A stretch of DNA of 64,000 nt from Actinoallomurus oryzae (GTDB lineage: Bacteria > Actinomycetota > Actinomycetes > Streptosporangiales > Streptosporangiaceae). Location: assembly GCF_039541955.1 (NCBI RefSeq), contig NZ_BAABHF010000022.1, positions 1-64,000 of the forward strand, written 5' to 3'. The translations under genes and the position numbers were made by a program. This document shows positions 42,570-51,090 of the stretch, in pieces (position 1 is the stretch's first letter; each line of letters opens with the position of its first letter). The notes beneath the pieces were generated by a model. That model did not search any database. It was not told where the DNA came from and worked only from the letters and a program-made list of their open reading frames with translations.

Positions 42570-43478
42570 TCAGGCGGCGCGGTGGGCGGCGACTTCGCGG
42601 AGGGCCTCCAGGCCGTGGGCGATGGGGGGCTGACGGTCGCTGCCCCGGCGGACGCAGGTGATGATCCGGCGCGACGGTACCGGCCGTCCTCGCAGCGGCA
42701 CACGGACGACCTCGTCGCCGGGCGGCAACGGCGCGAGCCGCGGCACCAGTGCCACCCCGAACCCGGCCGCGACCAGGGCCGAGACGGCGAACCACTCGTT
42801 GGCGCGATGGACGATGCGGGGCGTGAATCCGGCCGCGGCGCACGCGGTGAGCATCAGGTGGTGCTGGTCGGGGCGGTCGGGAGAGCCGATCCAGGACTCG
42901 CCCGCCGCCGCGGCCAGTTCCGCCGTGGAGCCGGCGGCCAGCGGGTGCGCCGGCGGAACGAGCAGGTCCTGCGGCTCGTCCAGCAGGGGCCGCTGGTCGA
43001 AGCGCGGGTCGTCCGGCGGCGGGCCGTCCGCGGTCGGGATCACCACGGCGATGTCCGTACGGTGCGCCAGCAGCAGCGCGAACACCTTCTCGCTCTCCTG
43101 CTCGGCCATCCACACTTCCAGCCCGGGATGCTCGGCGCGCAGCCGTGCCGCCGCCGGGGCGACGAGGGCGGCCAGCGCGCTGGAGACGGCGGCGAACCGC
43201 ACCTCGCCGGAGACGCCCCGGCGGTGCGCGGCGAGGTCCGCCCGGGCGTGCTCCCACTGCGAGAACAGGGTGTCGGCGTGGTCGAGCACCGTGTACGCGG
43301 CCGGTGTGAGGCGGACGCGCCGGCCCTCCGCCTCCAGCAGTCGCACGCCGAGGTCCTTGGCGAGCCCGCGGAGCTGCTGGGAGACCGTCGACGGCGTGAG
43401 GTGGAGGATCTCGGCGGTCGCGGTGACGGTGCCCTCCTCGCGCAGGACGCGCAGTGTTCGCAGGCGAGGGTCGATCAT
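42570..43478 (-). CDS. LysR family transcriptional regulator
   Basis: 302 residues from ATG 43478. HTH at residues 1-60 (GTVTATAEILHLTPSTVSQQL), then the effector domain (GEVRFAAVSSALAALVAP, and AVSALVAAGFGVALVPRLAP). It is divergent from the EamA exporter gene with a 73-bp gap; LysR proteins typically activate such a neighbour and repress themselves. A 25-codon upstream extension is possible but lies in the promoter region. Confidence 0.93.
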   Translation of the reverse strand: MIDPRLRTLRVLREEGTVTATAEILHLTPSTVSQQLRGLAKDLGVRLLEAEGRRVRLTPAAYTVLDHADTLFSQWEHARADLAAHRRGVSGEVRFAAVSSALAALVAPAAARLRAEHPGLEVWMAEQESEKVFALLLAHRTDIAVVIPTADGPPPDDPRFDQRPLLDEPQDLLVPPAHPLAAGSTAELAAAAGESWIGSPDRPDQHHLMLTACAAAGFTPRIVHRANEWFAVSALVAAGFGVALVPRLAPLPPGDEVVRVPLRGRPVPSRRIITCVRRGSDRQPPIAHGLEALREVAAHRAA

Positions 43479-43551
43479 GTGGCCATTCAACACGAATCCC
43501 TGCGATATCTGTCGATGGACGCGAATGGTGGGGCCTTCACAGACTGCCGCC

Positions 43552-44493
43552 ATGAGACGTCAGCGGCTTCCGGGCGTGCCCGCGCCCGTTCTCGTCCTCG
43601 GCAGCGTCATCGCCGTCCAGACCGGCCAGTCCCTGGGGAAGGGCATGTTCGGGCAGGTGGGCGCGCCGGGGGTCATCACGCTGCGGCTCGGGTTCGCCGC
43701 CCTGATCCTGTTCGCGCTGTGGCGCCCGCGTCCGCCGCGCCGCGACGCCCTGCCCCTGATCGCCGCTTTGGGAACGGCCATCGCGGGCATGCAGTTCATC
43801 TATCCGGCGATGGAGCGCCTGCCGGTGGGAATCGCCTCCACCGTCCAGTTCCTCGGGCCGCTCGTGCTGGCACTCGCCGGCTCGCGGCGCCCCGCCGACG
43901 TGCTGTGGGCCGGCCTCGCCGCGGTGGGGGTGGCGATGATCTACCGGCCCGGAGGCGGCCCGGTCCCACTCTCACCGGCGGGCGTCGCTCTCGCGCTGAC
44001 CTCCGGCGCGTTCATGGCGGCCTACCTCGTGCTGAACAAGCGGGTGGGCGCCCGCCGGGCGGACGGGTCCGACCTGACGTGGGCGGTGGGGTTCGCCGCC
44101 CTCCTGGTGCTGCCGCTCGGTCCGGCGTTCGACGGCACGGCCCTGTTCCGCGGTGACGTGCTGCTCGCCGGTGCCGGAACCGCTCTGGTCTCGGCCGTGG
44201 TCCCGTGGTCGCTCGACCAGGCCGCGCTGCGCCGCCTCCCGGAACGGGTCGTGGCGGTGATGGTGAGCCTGGAGCCGGCCGCGGGGGCCGTGGCGGGACT
44301 GCTCGTACTGGGCGAACACCTGAGCTCACCGCAGTGGTTCGCCGTCGCCTGCGTCAGCGCCGCCTCGGCCGGCGTGGTCGTGACGGCGCGCGACCGTTCT
44401 TCACCCGCGCCGGGTGCGGCCGGGGGCGGCGCGCGGAAGGTGCCGGGCGACACTGGCCGATCGCCCGCGTGCGAGGGAAGATCCCTGACATGA
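43552..44493 (+). CDS. EamA/DMT family transporter (RhtA-like exporter)
   Basis: 313 residues, about ten helices in two EamA repeats. LVLGSVIAVQTGQSLGKGMF, ITLRLGFAALILFALWRP and the second-repeat end EPAAGAVAGLLVLGEHLS are characteristic of the amino-acid/metabolite exporter branch (threonine/homoserine exporter RhtA). Start ATG 43552 is poorly preceded by a ribosome site. Divergent from LysR, which probably controls it; ATGA-coupled to the permease downstream. Substrate unknown. Confidence 0.88.
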   Translation: MRRQRLPGVPAPVLVLGSVIAVQTGQSLGKGMFGQVGAPGVITLRLGFAALILFALWRPRPPRRDALPLIAALGTAIAGMQFIYPAMERLPVGIASTVQFLGPLVLALAGSRRPADVLWAGLAAVGVAMIYRPGGGPVPLSPAGVALALTSGAFMAAYLVLNKRVGARRADGSDLTWAVGFAALLVLPLGPAFDGTALFRGDVLLAGAGTALVSAVVPWSLDQAALRRLPERVVAVMVSLEPAAGAVAGLLVLGEHLSSPQWFAVACVSAASAGVVVTARDRSSPAPGAAGGGARKVPGDTGRSPACEGRSLT

Positions 44494-45581
44494 CCACACT
44501 CGGCTCGCCGGATCAGGTCCGTGGAGGTTCCCGCCGTGACGTGAGGGTCGGCGTGGCCGGGGTCTGCGTGCTCGCGGTCGTGCTCGTGGGCGGTCTGCTC
44601 TGGGCGAAGTGGCTGCCGTACACGGACAAGGCCCGCGGTCTCGGCCGGACGCGCGCGTGGCCGGGCGGCGCCATCTTCGCGTCGTCGGGCGATCCGGGAG
44701 CGGCGCCGTCGTGGTCGGGGGCGTGGGAGTTCACGACGACGTACTTCCAGGCCGTGTGGCGTGCGGCGGTGGTGGCCCTGCTGGCGGCGGCCGCGATCGA
44801 CGCCCTGGTGCCGCGGACGTGGCTGCTCGCGGTGATGAACCGCCGCTCCCGGCTCGGTCAGGCGCTCGCGGGCGGTGTGGCGTCGTTGCCGAGCCTGATG
44901 TGCACCTGTTGCACGGCTCCGGTCGTGGTGGGCCTGCGCAGGCGCGGGGCGACGGTGCCGGCGAGCCTCGCCTACTGGGTGGGGAACCCGGTGCTGAACC
45001 CCGCGGTGCTGGTGTTCCTGTTCCTGGTCGCACCGTGGCAGTTCGGTGTCGTGCGCATCGTCGTCGGAGCGGCGCTGGTGTTCGGGGTGACCGCGTTGGT
45101 GGGCCGGCTGACCGGCGCGCCCGCCGGGCGGGCGCTGCCGGTGGAGTCGCCGGCGCCGCCGGATCCGGTGCGGCTGCGTGACCTCCCGCTGCGCTATCTG
45201 CGGTCGCTGGTCCGGTTCGCGCTGGTCCTGATTCCGGAGTACGTCATCGTGGTCCTGGCGGTCGGCGCGCTCAGCGGCTGGCTGTCGGACTTCTCCGGTC
45301 TGGGCGCCCGGCTGGGCGTTCTCGCGGTGGTGGTCTGCGCGGTGATCGGCACCATGCTGGTGATTCCGACGGCCGGCGAGATCCCCGTCGTACTGGCCCT
45401 GGCCGCGGCGGGCCTGGGCGCCGGTACGGCGGGCGCGCTGCTGATCACCCTGCCGGCGTTGAGCGTCCCGTCGATGGTGATGGTGGGACGAGCGCTGTCG
45501 TGGCGTGTCACCGCGGCGATGGCGGGCGCCGTCGTGGTCGCGGGCCTGGTCTCCGCGGCACTGCTCTGGGCGCTGTGGTGA
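44490..45581 (+). CDS. Predicted permease, ArsP_1/DUF318 family
   Basis: 363 residues, about eight to nine helices. MCTCCTAPVVVGLRRRGATVPASLAYWVGNPVLNP (cysteine cluster CTCC and the following loop, about residues 135-170) and PTAGEIPVVLALAAAGLGAG in the second half are the duplicated core of ArsP-type permeases; the cysteines could bind organo-arsenicals or metals. Coupled by ATGA to EamA. A TnpB element sits 31 bp past its stop, and its RE-flanking guide would read back into this gene's 3' end. Confidence 0.85.
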   Translation: MTTLGSPDQVRGGSRRDVRVGVAGVCVLAVVLVGGLLWAKWLPYTDKARGLGRTRAWPGGAIFASSGDPGAAPSWSGAWEFTTTYFQAVWRAAVVALLAAAAIDALVPRTWLLAVMNRRSRLGQALAGGVASLPSLMCTCCTAPVVVGLRRRGATVPASLAYWVGNPVLNPAVLVFLFLVAPWQFGVVRIVVGAALVFGVTALVGRLTGAPAGRALPVESPAPPDPVRLRDLPLRYLRSLVRFALVLIPEYVIVVLAVGALSGWLSDFSGLGARLGVLAVVVCAVIGTMLVIPTAGEIPVVLALAAAGLGAGTAGALLITLPALSVPSMVMVGRALSWRVTAAMAGAVVVAGLVSAALLWALW

Positions 45582-45612
45582 ACTGGCGGCACGTGGCCGT
45601 CACCTTGTCAAC

Positions 45613-45800
45613 TTGACCCGGTCCTTAAGGGTCCTGAAGGACCGGGCTTGGAGGTAGCTCCCGGCTGGCTGCTGGGTGGGCTCCTCCGTCCAGCACCCCT
45701 CTATGGGGTGGCGGGGACGCGTGACTCACGCCCCGCAATCCACACAGCCTCGCCCTTGCGGGCGATGTTGCGGGAGGCGTTCCGGTCTGCGTGGGCAACG
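45613..45800 (-). ncRNA. Putative omega-RNA (reRNA) scaffold at the TnpB right end
   Basis: TnpB proteins use an RNA from the 3' end of tnpB and RE, whose guide is the flanking DNA. Here the scaffold would end at TCAA (45613), and the first 20 guide bases would be the minus-strand sequence of 45612-45593 (GTTGACAAGGTGACGGCCAC). The 5' limit is not determinable by eye. Confidence 0.35.
45617..45646. repeat. RE hairpin of TnpB element
   Basis: Perfect 10-bp stem CCCGGTCCTT/AAGGACCGGG with a 10-base loop that itself contains a GGTCC complement, allowing an alternative fold. Confidence 0.8.
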
Positions 45801-46858
45801 ACCCCGCAGTTTTGGCAGCAGAAAACCGATTGGCTGACCCGGTTCTTACTGTCGATGTGGCCGCACTCACAGCATTGCTGTGAGGTGTAGGCCGGATCGA
45901 CGAAGACCACGGGCACGCCGGCCCGCTGGGCTTTGTAGGTGATGAAGTCTGCGAGCTGGGCGAAGGCCCAGGAGTGCAGCGTGACCCGTTGGGGCTTGCG
46001 GAGCCGTACCCTCTGCCGGATCCCTGTGAGGTTTTCCAGGGCGATTCCGGATGAGGTGCGTTCAGCCTCGGTCACGATCGTCTTGGCGATGATGTGGTTC
46101 TGGTTCGCCGCGTGACGCTTTTCCCTACGGCTGCGTTTCTTCAGCAGCCGCTTGGCGGACCTGGTGCGCTTCTTTTGGAGCTTGCGGCGTAGTTCGAGCT
46201 GCCGCCTGCGATGCCGGTTGAGTCCCCGCCCAGCGGCCTGGTAACCGGTCGAAGTGGTCGCGATGGCGACGATGCCCAGGTCCACGCCGATGAACCGCCC
46301 AGGCTCGAACCGCTCGGCCTCGGGCACCTCACACGTGGCGATCAGATAGAACACCCCATCACGCCGAACCAGATCCGACTCACCCTGCCGATGGGCCTGC
46401 AACGTCTTGAGCGCACCCGCCGAGCAAGCGAACCGGACGTTCTTCATCCGGCCGCCGGTGGTCCACACCGACACGGTCCCGGCGTCGTACTGCCACGACA
46501 AACACCGGTCATCGTAGGGTTGCGCCGCCTCCGGGCGGAACACGATCGGCTTGGTCTCGGCCTTGACGCGACGGCGAGAGCCGGGCCTGCCGAGGTTCCC
46601 GGCGCGGATGTTCGCATTCAACGTGGTGTAGGCGTCACGGACCTTCTTGATGACATGCTGGGCGGCCTGTGCGCCCAGGTCCCGCGACTTCAGCTCGCCA
46701 TAGGTGTGCTTGCGCAGCTCGTACACGTGCGGCACACCACGCTCGAACGCCACGGCCGAGACCCAGTTCGCCGCCTCGTTCACCACGTGCAGGGTCCGCT
46801 CAAGCGCCAGCGCCTGCCCGGCATCCGGCATGAGTTTCACCTGCACCACGACCTTCAC
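45701..46858 (-). CDS. tnpB: RNA-guided endonuclease TnpB (IS200/IS605 OrfB)
   Basis: 385 residues, full length. RuvC residues are all present: FIGVDLGIVAIA (Asp, about 190), GIALENLTGIRQ (Glu, about 270) and VVAHADRNASRNIARKG (Asp, about 360). The zinc ribbon CCECG...CCQNCG lies between the last two, and an arginine/lysine-rich helix (RRKLQKKRTRSAKRLLKKRS) precedes the Glu. GTG 46858 start. An intact catalytic core means the nuclease may be active. No TnpA neighbour. Confidence 0.95.
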   Translation of the reverse strand: MKVVVQVKLMPDAGQALALERTLHVVNEAANWVSAVAFERGVPHVYELRKHTYGELKSRDLGAQAAQHVIKKVRDAYTTLNANIRAGNLGRPGSRRRVKAETKPIVFRPEAAQPYDDRCLSWQYDAGTVSVWTTGGRMKNVRFACSAGALKTLQAHRQGESDLVRRDGVFYLIATCEVPEAERFEPGRFIGVDLGIVAIATTSTGYQAAGRGLNRHRRRQLELRRKLQKKRTRSAKRLLKKRSRREKRHAANQNHIIAKTIVTEAERTSSGIALENLTGIRQRVRLRKPQRVTLHSWAFAQLADFITYKAQRAGVPVVFVDPAYTSQQCCECGHIDSKNRVSQSVFCCQNCGVVAHADRNASRNIARKGEAVWIAGRESRVPATP

Positions 46859-47198
46859 AGAAGGTGACTGTAACGTTCTTCTGTGTCACACAGGGGGAGA
46901 ATCTCCCGATAACCACAGGGGTAACAGCATCGCCTACACCTCGCATACCCACACTTGGTCTTCAGGCCCCGAGCACCGGTCCAGGCGGCGCTAGCGTGCC
47001 GCACGCGAGGGAAGTGATTCCTCCCGGCCCTAAAGGACCGGGGTTCCTCGCTAGACCATGCTGAAGCCGGGCGAGCACGAACCTCAGATCTAGCTCAAAG
47101 ACCTTGGCCCGTCTCCGTGGCCGGGAGCACCCTTCTCTCAAATCGCGCGCGAGGCTCCTGCGGTCCCGACCGCACCCGACGAGAGGGAGGTAACCCGC
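46859..47198. other. Left end of TnpB element and upstream region of APC gene
   Basis: About 340 bp without a supported gene. It holds the tnpB promoter region, the LE hairpin (47023-47042) and, beyond the element, the APC promoter and ribosome site (GAGAGGGAGGTAA, 47180s). Confidence 0.6.
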
Positions 47199-48842
47199 AT
47201 GCCGAATGTGGCACGCCCGGAGCGGGCGGGAGTCGGCGGCGATTATCACCGGCGGCTCGGTACGTTCTCGCTTCTCATGGTCGGGCTCAGCTCGATCATC
47301 GGCTCCGGCTGGCTCTTCGGATCCTGGAAGGCCGCCAAGGTCGCGGGGCCGGCGGCCATCCTGGCCTGGGTGATCGGCGCCGGCATCATGATCCTCATCG
47401 GCCTGGCGTACATGGAGCTCGGCTCCCTGTTCCCCAAGTCCGGCGGAATGGTCCGCTACGCGCAGTACTCCCACGGCTCGCTGGTCGGCTACATCGGCGG
47501 CTGGTCGAACTGGGTGGCCATCGTCTCGGTCATCCCGATCGAGGCCGAGGCGTCCGTCCAGTACATGAGCTCGTGGAAGTGGCACTGGGCGAAGGGCCTC
47601 TACGACGGCAAGGAACTCCACCCCACGGGACTGGCGATCGCGGCGCTCCTGGTCGTCGTCTACTTCCTCATCAACTACTGGACCGTACGGCTGTACGCGA
47701 TGGCCAACGGCTTCATCATGGTCGTCAAGTTCGTCGTCCCGGCGCTGACGATCGTGGGGCTGATCGCGTCGGGGTTCCACGGCGGCAACTTCTCCGACCA
47801 CGGCGGCTTCGCGCCGTACGGCTGGGCGGCGGTGCTGACCGCGATCGCGACCTCGGGCGTGGTCTTCGCGTTCAACGGGTTCCAGAGCCCGCTCAACATG
47901 GCCGGTGAGGCGCGCAACCCCGGCCGCTCCGTGCCGCTCGCCCTCATCGGCTCGCTTCTCCTCGCCGCGCTCGTGTACGTCGGCCTGCAGACGGCGTTCG
48001 TCGGCGCGGTCCCCGGCCACCTGCTCGGCCACGGCTGGTCCGGCGTCGACCTGAACTCACCGTTCGCGGACCTGGCGATCGCGGTGAACCTCAACTGGCT
48101 CGCGGTCACCCTGTACGCCGACGCCTTCATCTCCCCCTCCGGCACCGGCATGACCTACACGGCGACCACCGCCCGGATGATCCAGGGCATGCACGAGAAC
48201 GGGTACTTCCCGCGGATCCTCGGCCGGGTCCACCCGAAGTACGGCATCCCCCAGCCGGCCATGTGGTTCAACCTGGTCATCGCCTTCGTCTTCCTGTGCC
48301 TCTTCCGTGGCTGGGGCACCCTGTCGGCGGTGATCTCGGTCGCCACCGTCATCTCGTACGTCACCGGCCCGGTGTCCGTGGCGGTGCTGCGCCGGACCTG
48401 TCCGGACCTGCCCCGGCCGACGCGGACGCCGGCCCTTCGGGTGATCGCACCGGCGGGCTTCGCGTTCGCGTCGCTGCTGATGTACTGGTCGAGGTGGCCG
48501 CTGACCGGTGAGGTCATCGGCATCATGGCGATCGGCCTGCCGATCTACCTCTACTACGGCTTGCGGCAGCGGTTCGTGGGATGGGGCCCGCACCTGAAGG
48601 CCGGCGTCTGGCTGATCGCCTACCTGGCCTGGATGGCGCTGCTGTCGGCCCTGGGCAGCGACCGGTTCGGCGGGCACGACCTCATCCCGTACGGCGTGGA
48701 CATGGCGGTGGTCGCGGTCGGTTCGCTGGCGTTCTACGTCTGGGGCGTCCGCAGCGGCTGGGCCGGCCCGTCGCGCGAGGTGGCCGGGGAGTCCACTCGG
48801 GCGAACACCGCCGAGGGCGAGGAGTTCGCGCCAGTGGCATAA
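47199..48842 (+). CDS. APC family amino acid permease
   Basis: 547 residues with about 12-14 helices. GLSSIIGSGWLFGSWKAAKVAGP (first helix, unwound Gly-Ser-Gly loop), LGSLFPKSGGMVRYAQYSHG and FAFNGFQSPLNMAGEARNPGRS are the amino acid/polyamine permease marks. The acidic C-terminal tail is cytosolic. Strong ribosome site GGGAGGT; ends at a strong terminator (48849-48880), so it is monocistronic. Confidence 0.93.
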   Translation: MPNVARPERAGVGGDYHRRLGTFSLLMVGLSSIIGSGWLFGSWKAAKVAGPAAILAWVIGAGIMILIGLAYMELGSLFPKSGGMVRYAQYSHGSLVGYIGGWSNWVAIVSVIPIEAEASVQYMSSWKWHWAKGLYDGKELHPTGLAIAALLVVVYFLINYWTVRLYAMANGFIMVVKFVVPALTIVGLIASGFHGGNFSDHGGFAPYGWAAVLTAIATSGVVFAFNGFQSPLNMAGEARNPGRSVPLALIGSLLLAALVYVGLQTAFVGAVPGHLLGHGWSGVDLNSPFADLAIAVNLNWLAVTLYADAFISPSGTGMTYTATTARMIQGMHENGYFPRILGRVHPKYGIPQPAMWFNLVIAFVFLCLFRGWGTLSAVISVATVISYVTGPVSVAVLRRTCPDLPRPTRTPALRVIAPAGFAFASLLMYWSRWPLTGEVIGIMAIGLPIYLYYGLRQRFVGWGPHLKAGVWLIAYLAWMALLSALGSDRFGGHDLIPYGVDMAVVAVGSLAFYVWGVRSGWAGPSREVAGESTRANTAEGEEFAPVA

Positions 48843-48848
48843 CGGACG

Positions 48849-48880
48849 AGGCGCCCCTTTCCCCCCGGAGAGGGGCGCCT
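48849..48880 (+). terminator. Terminator after the APC gene
   Basis: AGGCGCCCCT, 12-base loop, AGGGGCGCCT: perfect 10-bp G+C-rich stem, 7 bases after the stop, followed by a short TTG. No long U tract, as common in actinomycetes. Confidence 0.8.
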
Positions 48881-48965
48881 TGCACGGCGCAGAACGGGCG
48901 ACGCGTCCCCGAAGGGCGGGCGGACGGACCGCCGGTCTCACTAGAGTCGGTCCGGAAGGAGGGCC

Positions 48966-49694
48966 ATGCGGCTGCTCGTGGTGGAGGACGACGTACACGT
49001 CGCGGCGGCGCTGGCGTCGGTGCTCCGGCGGCACGGCTTCGAGGTCGACCTGGCGCACTCCGCGGCCGACGCGCTGGAGCGGCTCGACGGCGGCCCCGAC
49101 GTGGTGCTGCTCGACCTCGGCCTGCCCGACCGCGACGGCTTCGACCTGTGCGGCCGCATCCGCGCCCTCCGCGACGTCCCGGTGATCATGGTGACCGCGC
49201 GCGCGGACGTGCGCTCGCGGATCCACGGGCTCGACCTGGGCGCCGACGACTACCTCGTGAAGCCGTACGACGTCGGTGAGCTCATCGCCCGCATTCACGT
49301 CGTCAGCCGGCGGCGCTCCCCGGGCAACGGCGCCGGCGGCCAGACCCCGCCGGGCCCGCGTCCGGCGCAGGCGCTGTGCGGCGGCCGGATCGAACTCGAC
49401 CGGCTGCGCCGTTCCGTCAGCGTCGACGGCGCGCCGGTGGCGCTCACCCGCAAGGAGTTCGACCTGCTCGCGGCGCTCGCCCGCGAGCCCGGCGTGGTCT
49501 TCCGCCGCGAACAGCTCATCAGCGAGATCTGGAACACCAGCTGGCAGGGCAACCACCGCACCCTGGAGGTACACGTCGGGTCACTGCGGTCGAAGCTGGC
49601 ACTGACCGGCGTGATCGAGACCGTACGCGGGGTCGGCTACCGCATCGTCGCGGCGCCCGAGCGGCCCGCCGGACGCCCTCTCCCCCTCCGCTGA
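48966..49694 (+). CDS. Two-component response regulator (OmpR/PhoB type, TctD-like)
   Basis: 242 residues. Receiver: VVEDDVHVAAAL (acidic pair), VVLLDLGLPDRDGFDL (phospho-Asp about residue 50), MVTARAD and DYLVKPYD (Lys). C-terminal winged helix ends LRSKLALTGVIETVRGVGYRIV. AAGGAGG before the ATG. Followed 7 bp later by the sensor kinase. Because a TAXI-type binding protein lies convergent, the pair may sense or regulate carboxylate uptake in the manner of TctD/TctE. Confidence 0.95.
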   Translation: MRLLVVEDDVHVAAALASVLRRHGFEVDLAHSAADALERLDGGPDVVLLDLGLPDRDGFDLCGRIRALRDVPVIMVTARADVRSRIHGLDLGADDYLVKPYDVGELIARIHVVSRRRSPGNGAGGQTPPGPRPAQALCGGRIELDRLRRSVSVDGAPVALTRKEFDLLAALAREPGVVFRREQLISEIWNTSWQGNHRTLEVHVGSLRSKLALTGVIETVRGVGYRIVAAPERPAGRPLPLR

Positions 49695-49701
49695 GCCCAC
49701 C

Positions 49702-51090
49702 GTGCGCGCGCGACTCATCGGGACCCTGATCACCCTCATGGTCTGCATCCTGCTCGCCCTCGGCGTTCCGCTGGGCACGAGCATCGTCCGTCAGCACCAG
49801 GACGCGCTGTTCCAGGACCGCCTGGATGACACCGTGCGGTTCGCGGCGCTGGCCGGAAACGCGGCCCCGGGCATGCCCACCTCCACGCTGAACACCGAAC
49901 TCACGCGCTACCAGCAGGTGTACGGCATCGCGGCCGCGGTGCTGGACCGGGGTGGCCGCCGACTGGTCGCCACGCCCGGCTACCCGGGCGGCGACGCCGG
50001 CGACGTCTCGGCGTTCCTCCGCCAGGCGTACGCCGGACGGCACAGCGCCGACCCGGCCGTGATCTGGCCCTGGAGCGACCGCTCGCTCACGGTGGCCGCC
50101 CCCGTGATGCAGTCCGGGGACGTCGTGGGCGCCGTGGTGACCGTCTCACCGACCCGGCGGATGCGCGCCGCCGTCCTGGACCGGTGGCTGGTGCTCTGCG
50201 GTGCGGCCGCCGTCGCGGTCCTGCTGTTCCTGCTGCTCGCCCACCGCCTGGCGACCTGGATGCTGCGCCCGGTGCGGGCTCTCGACGCGGCCACCCACAC
50301 CATCGCCATCGGTCACCTGGACGCCCGCGTGACGGCCGCGTCCGGCCCGCCCGAGCTGCGCCGTCTCACCGCCTCGTTCAACGGGATGGCGCAGAAGGTG
50401 GAGGACACGATGGAACGCCAGCGCGCGTTCGTCGCCGACGCGTCCCACCAGCTCCGCAATCCGCTGTCCGCGGTCATGCTCCGGCTGGAGGACCTGGCCC
50501 TGACGCTGCCGCCGGGCCGGGAGGAGGAGATCCAGAACCTCCGGAGCGAGGCACGCCGCCTGACCGCCGTCCTCGACGACCTCCTCGAACTCGCCCTGGC
50601 CGAACAGCGCGAGGGCGCCGTCGAACGCTTCGACGTGGTCGCGCTCGTCGAGGAGCGGATCACCGCCTGGCAGGTCGTCGCTGACCAGCGGGACATCGCC
50701 GTGATGCGCGTCTGGGGCGGGCCGGTCTGGACGGTCGCGGATCCGACCGCGCTCGGCAGCGCCTTCGACGCGGTGATCGACAACGCGCTGAAGTTCTCCC
50801 CGGCGGGCTCGGTCGTGAGCGTGACGGTCACCGGCACCGGTGACCCCGTCGAGATCGAGGTGACCGACGACGGGCCCGGGCTGCCCCAGGAGGAGCTGGC
50901 CCGCATCGGCGACCGGTTCTGGCGCAGCCCGCGCCACCAGAACGTGCACGGCTCCGGGCTCGGGCTGGCCGTGGCGCGTACGCTCCTCGCCGCCTGCGGG
51001 GGCCGGCTGGACATCACCACCGCCGACGGAGGCGGCCTGTCCGTGACGATGGCGGTGCCGGCGGATCATTCCCCGGCCGTCACGGTTTGA
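49702..51090 (+). CDS. Sensor histidine kinase (TctE/QseC-like)
   Basis: 462 residues. Helix at 5-27, extracytoplasmic domain to about 155, helix about 160-182, HAMP, then FVADASHQLRNPLSAVMLRL with the phospho-His (about 252), and ATP-binding blocks VIDNALKFSPAG (N), DDGPGLP (G1) and GSGLGLAVARTLL (G2). GTG start. Partner of the regulator at 48966. Its 3' end overlaps the convergent TAXI gene by 11 bp. Confidence 0.95.
   Translation: MRARLIGTLITLMVCILLALGVPLGTSIVRQHQDALFQDRLDDTVRFAALAGNAAPGMPTSTLNTELTRYQQVYGIAAAVLDRGGRRLVATPGYPGGDAGDVSAFLRQAYAGRHSADPAVIWPWSDRSLTVAAPVMQSGDVVGAVVTVSPTRRMRAAVLDRWLVLCGAAAVAVLLFLLLAHRLATWMLRPVRALDAATHTIAIGHLDARVTAASGPPELRRLTASFNGMAQKVEDTMERQRAFVADASHQLRNPLSAVMLRLEDLALTLPPGREEEIQNLRSEARRLTAVLDDLLELALAEQREGAVERFDVVALVEERITAWQVVADQRDIAVMRVWGGPVWTVADPTALGSAFDAVIDNALKFSPAGSVVSVTVTGTGDPVEIEVTDDGPGLPQEELARIGDRFWRSPRHQNVHGSGLGLAVARTLLAACGGRLDITTADGGGLSVTMAVPADHSPAVTV

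Larger units (their letters stand above)
45613..47055 (-). mobile_element. Solo-tnpB IS200/IS605-type element (IS1341-like)
   Basis: The element encodes only TnpB. Both ends carry a similar subterminal hairpin: RE CCCGGTCCTT...AAGGACCGGG (45617-45646) and LE CCCGGcCCTaaAGGaCCGGG (47023-47042). On the minus strand the RE ends in TCAA at 45616-45613, the tetranucleotide used at the right end by IS605-type elements. No tnpA or pseudo-tnpA is present, so movement would need TnpA in trans. The LE edge is approximate. Confidence 0.75.
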
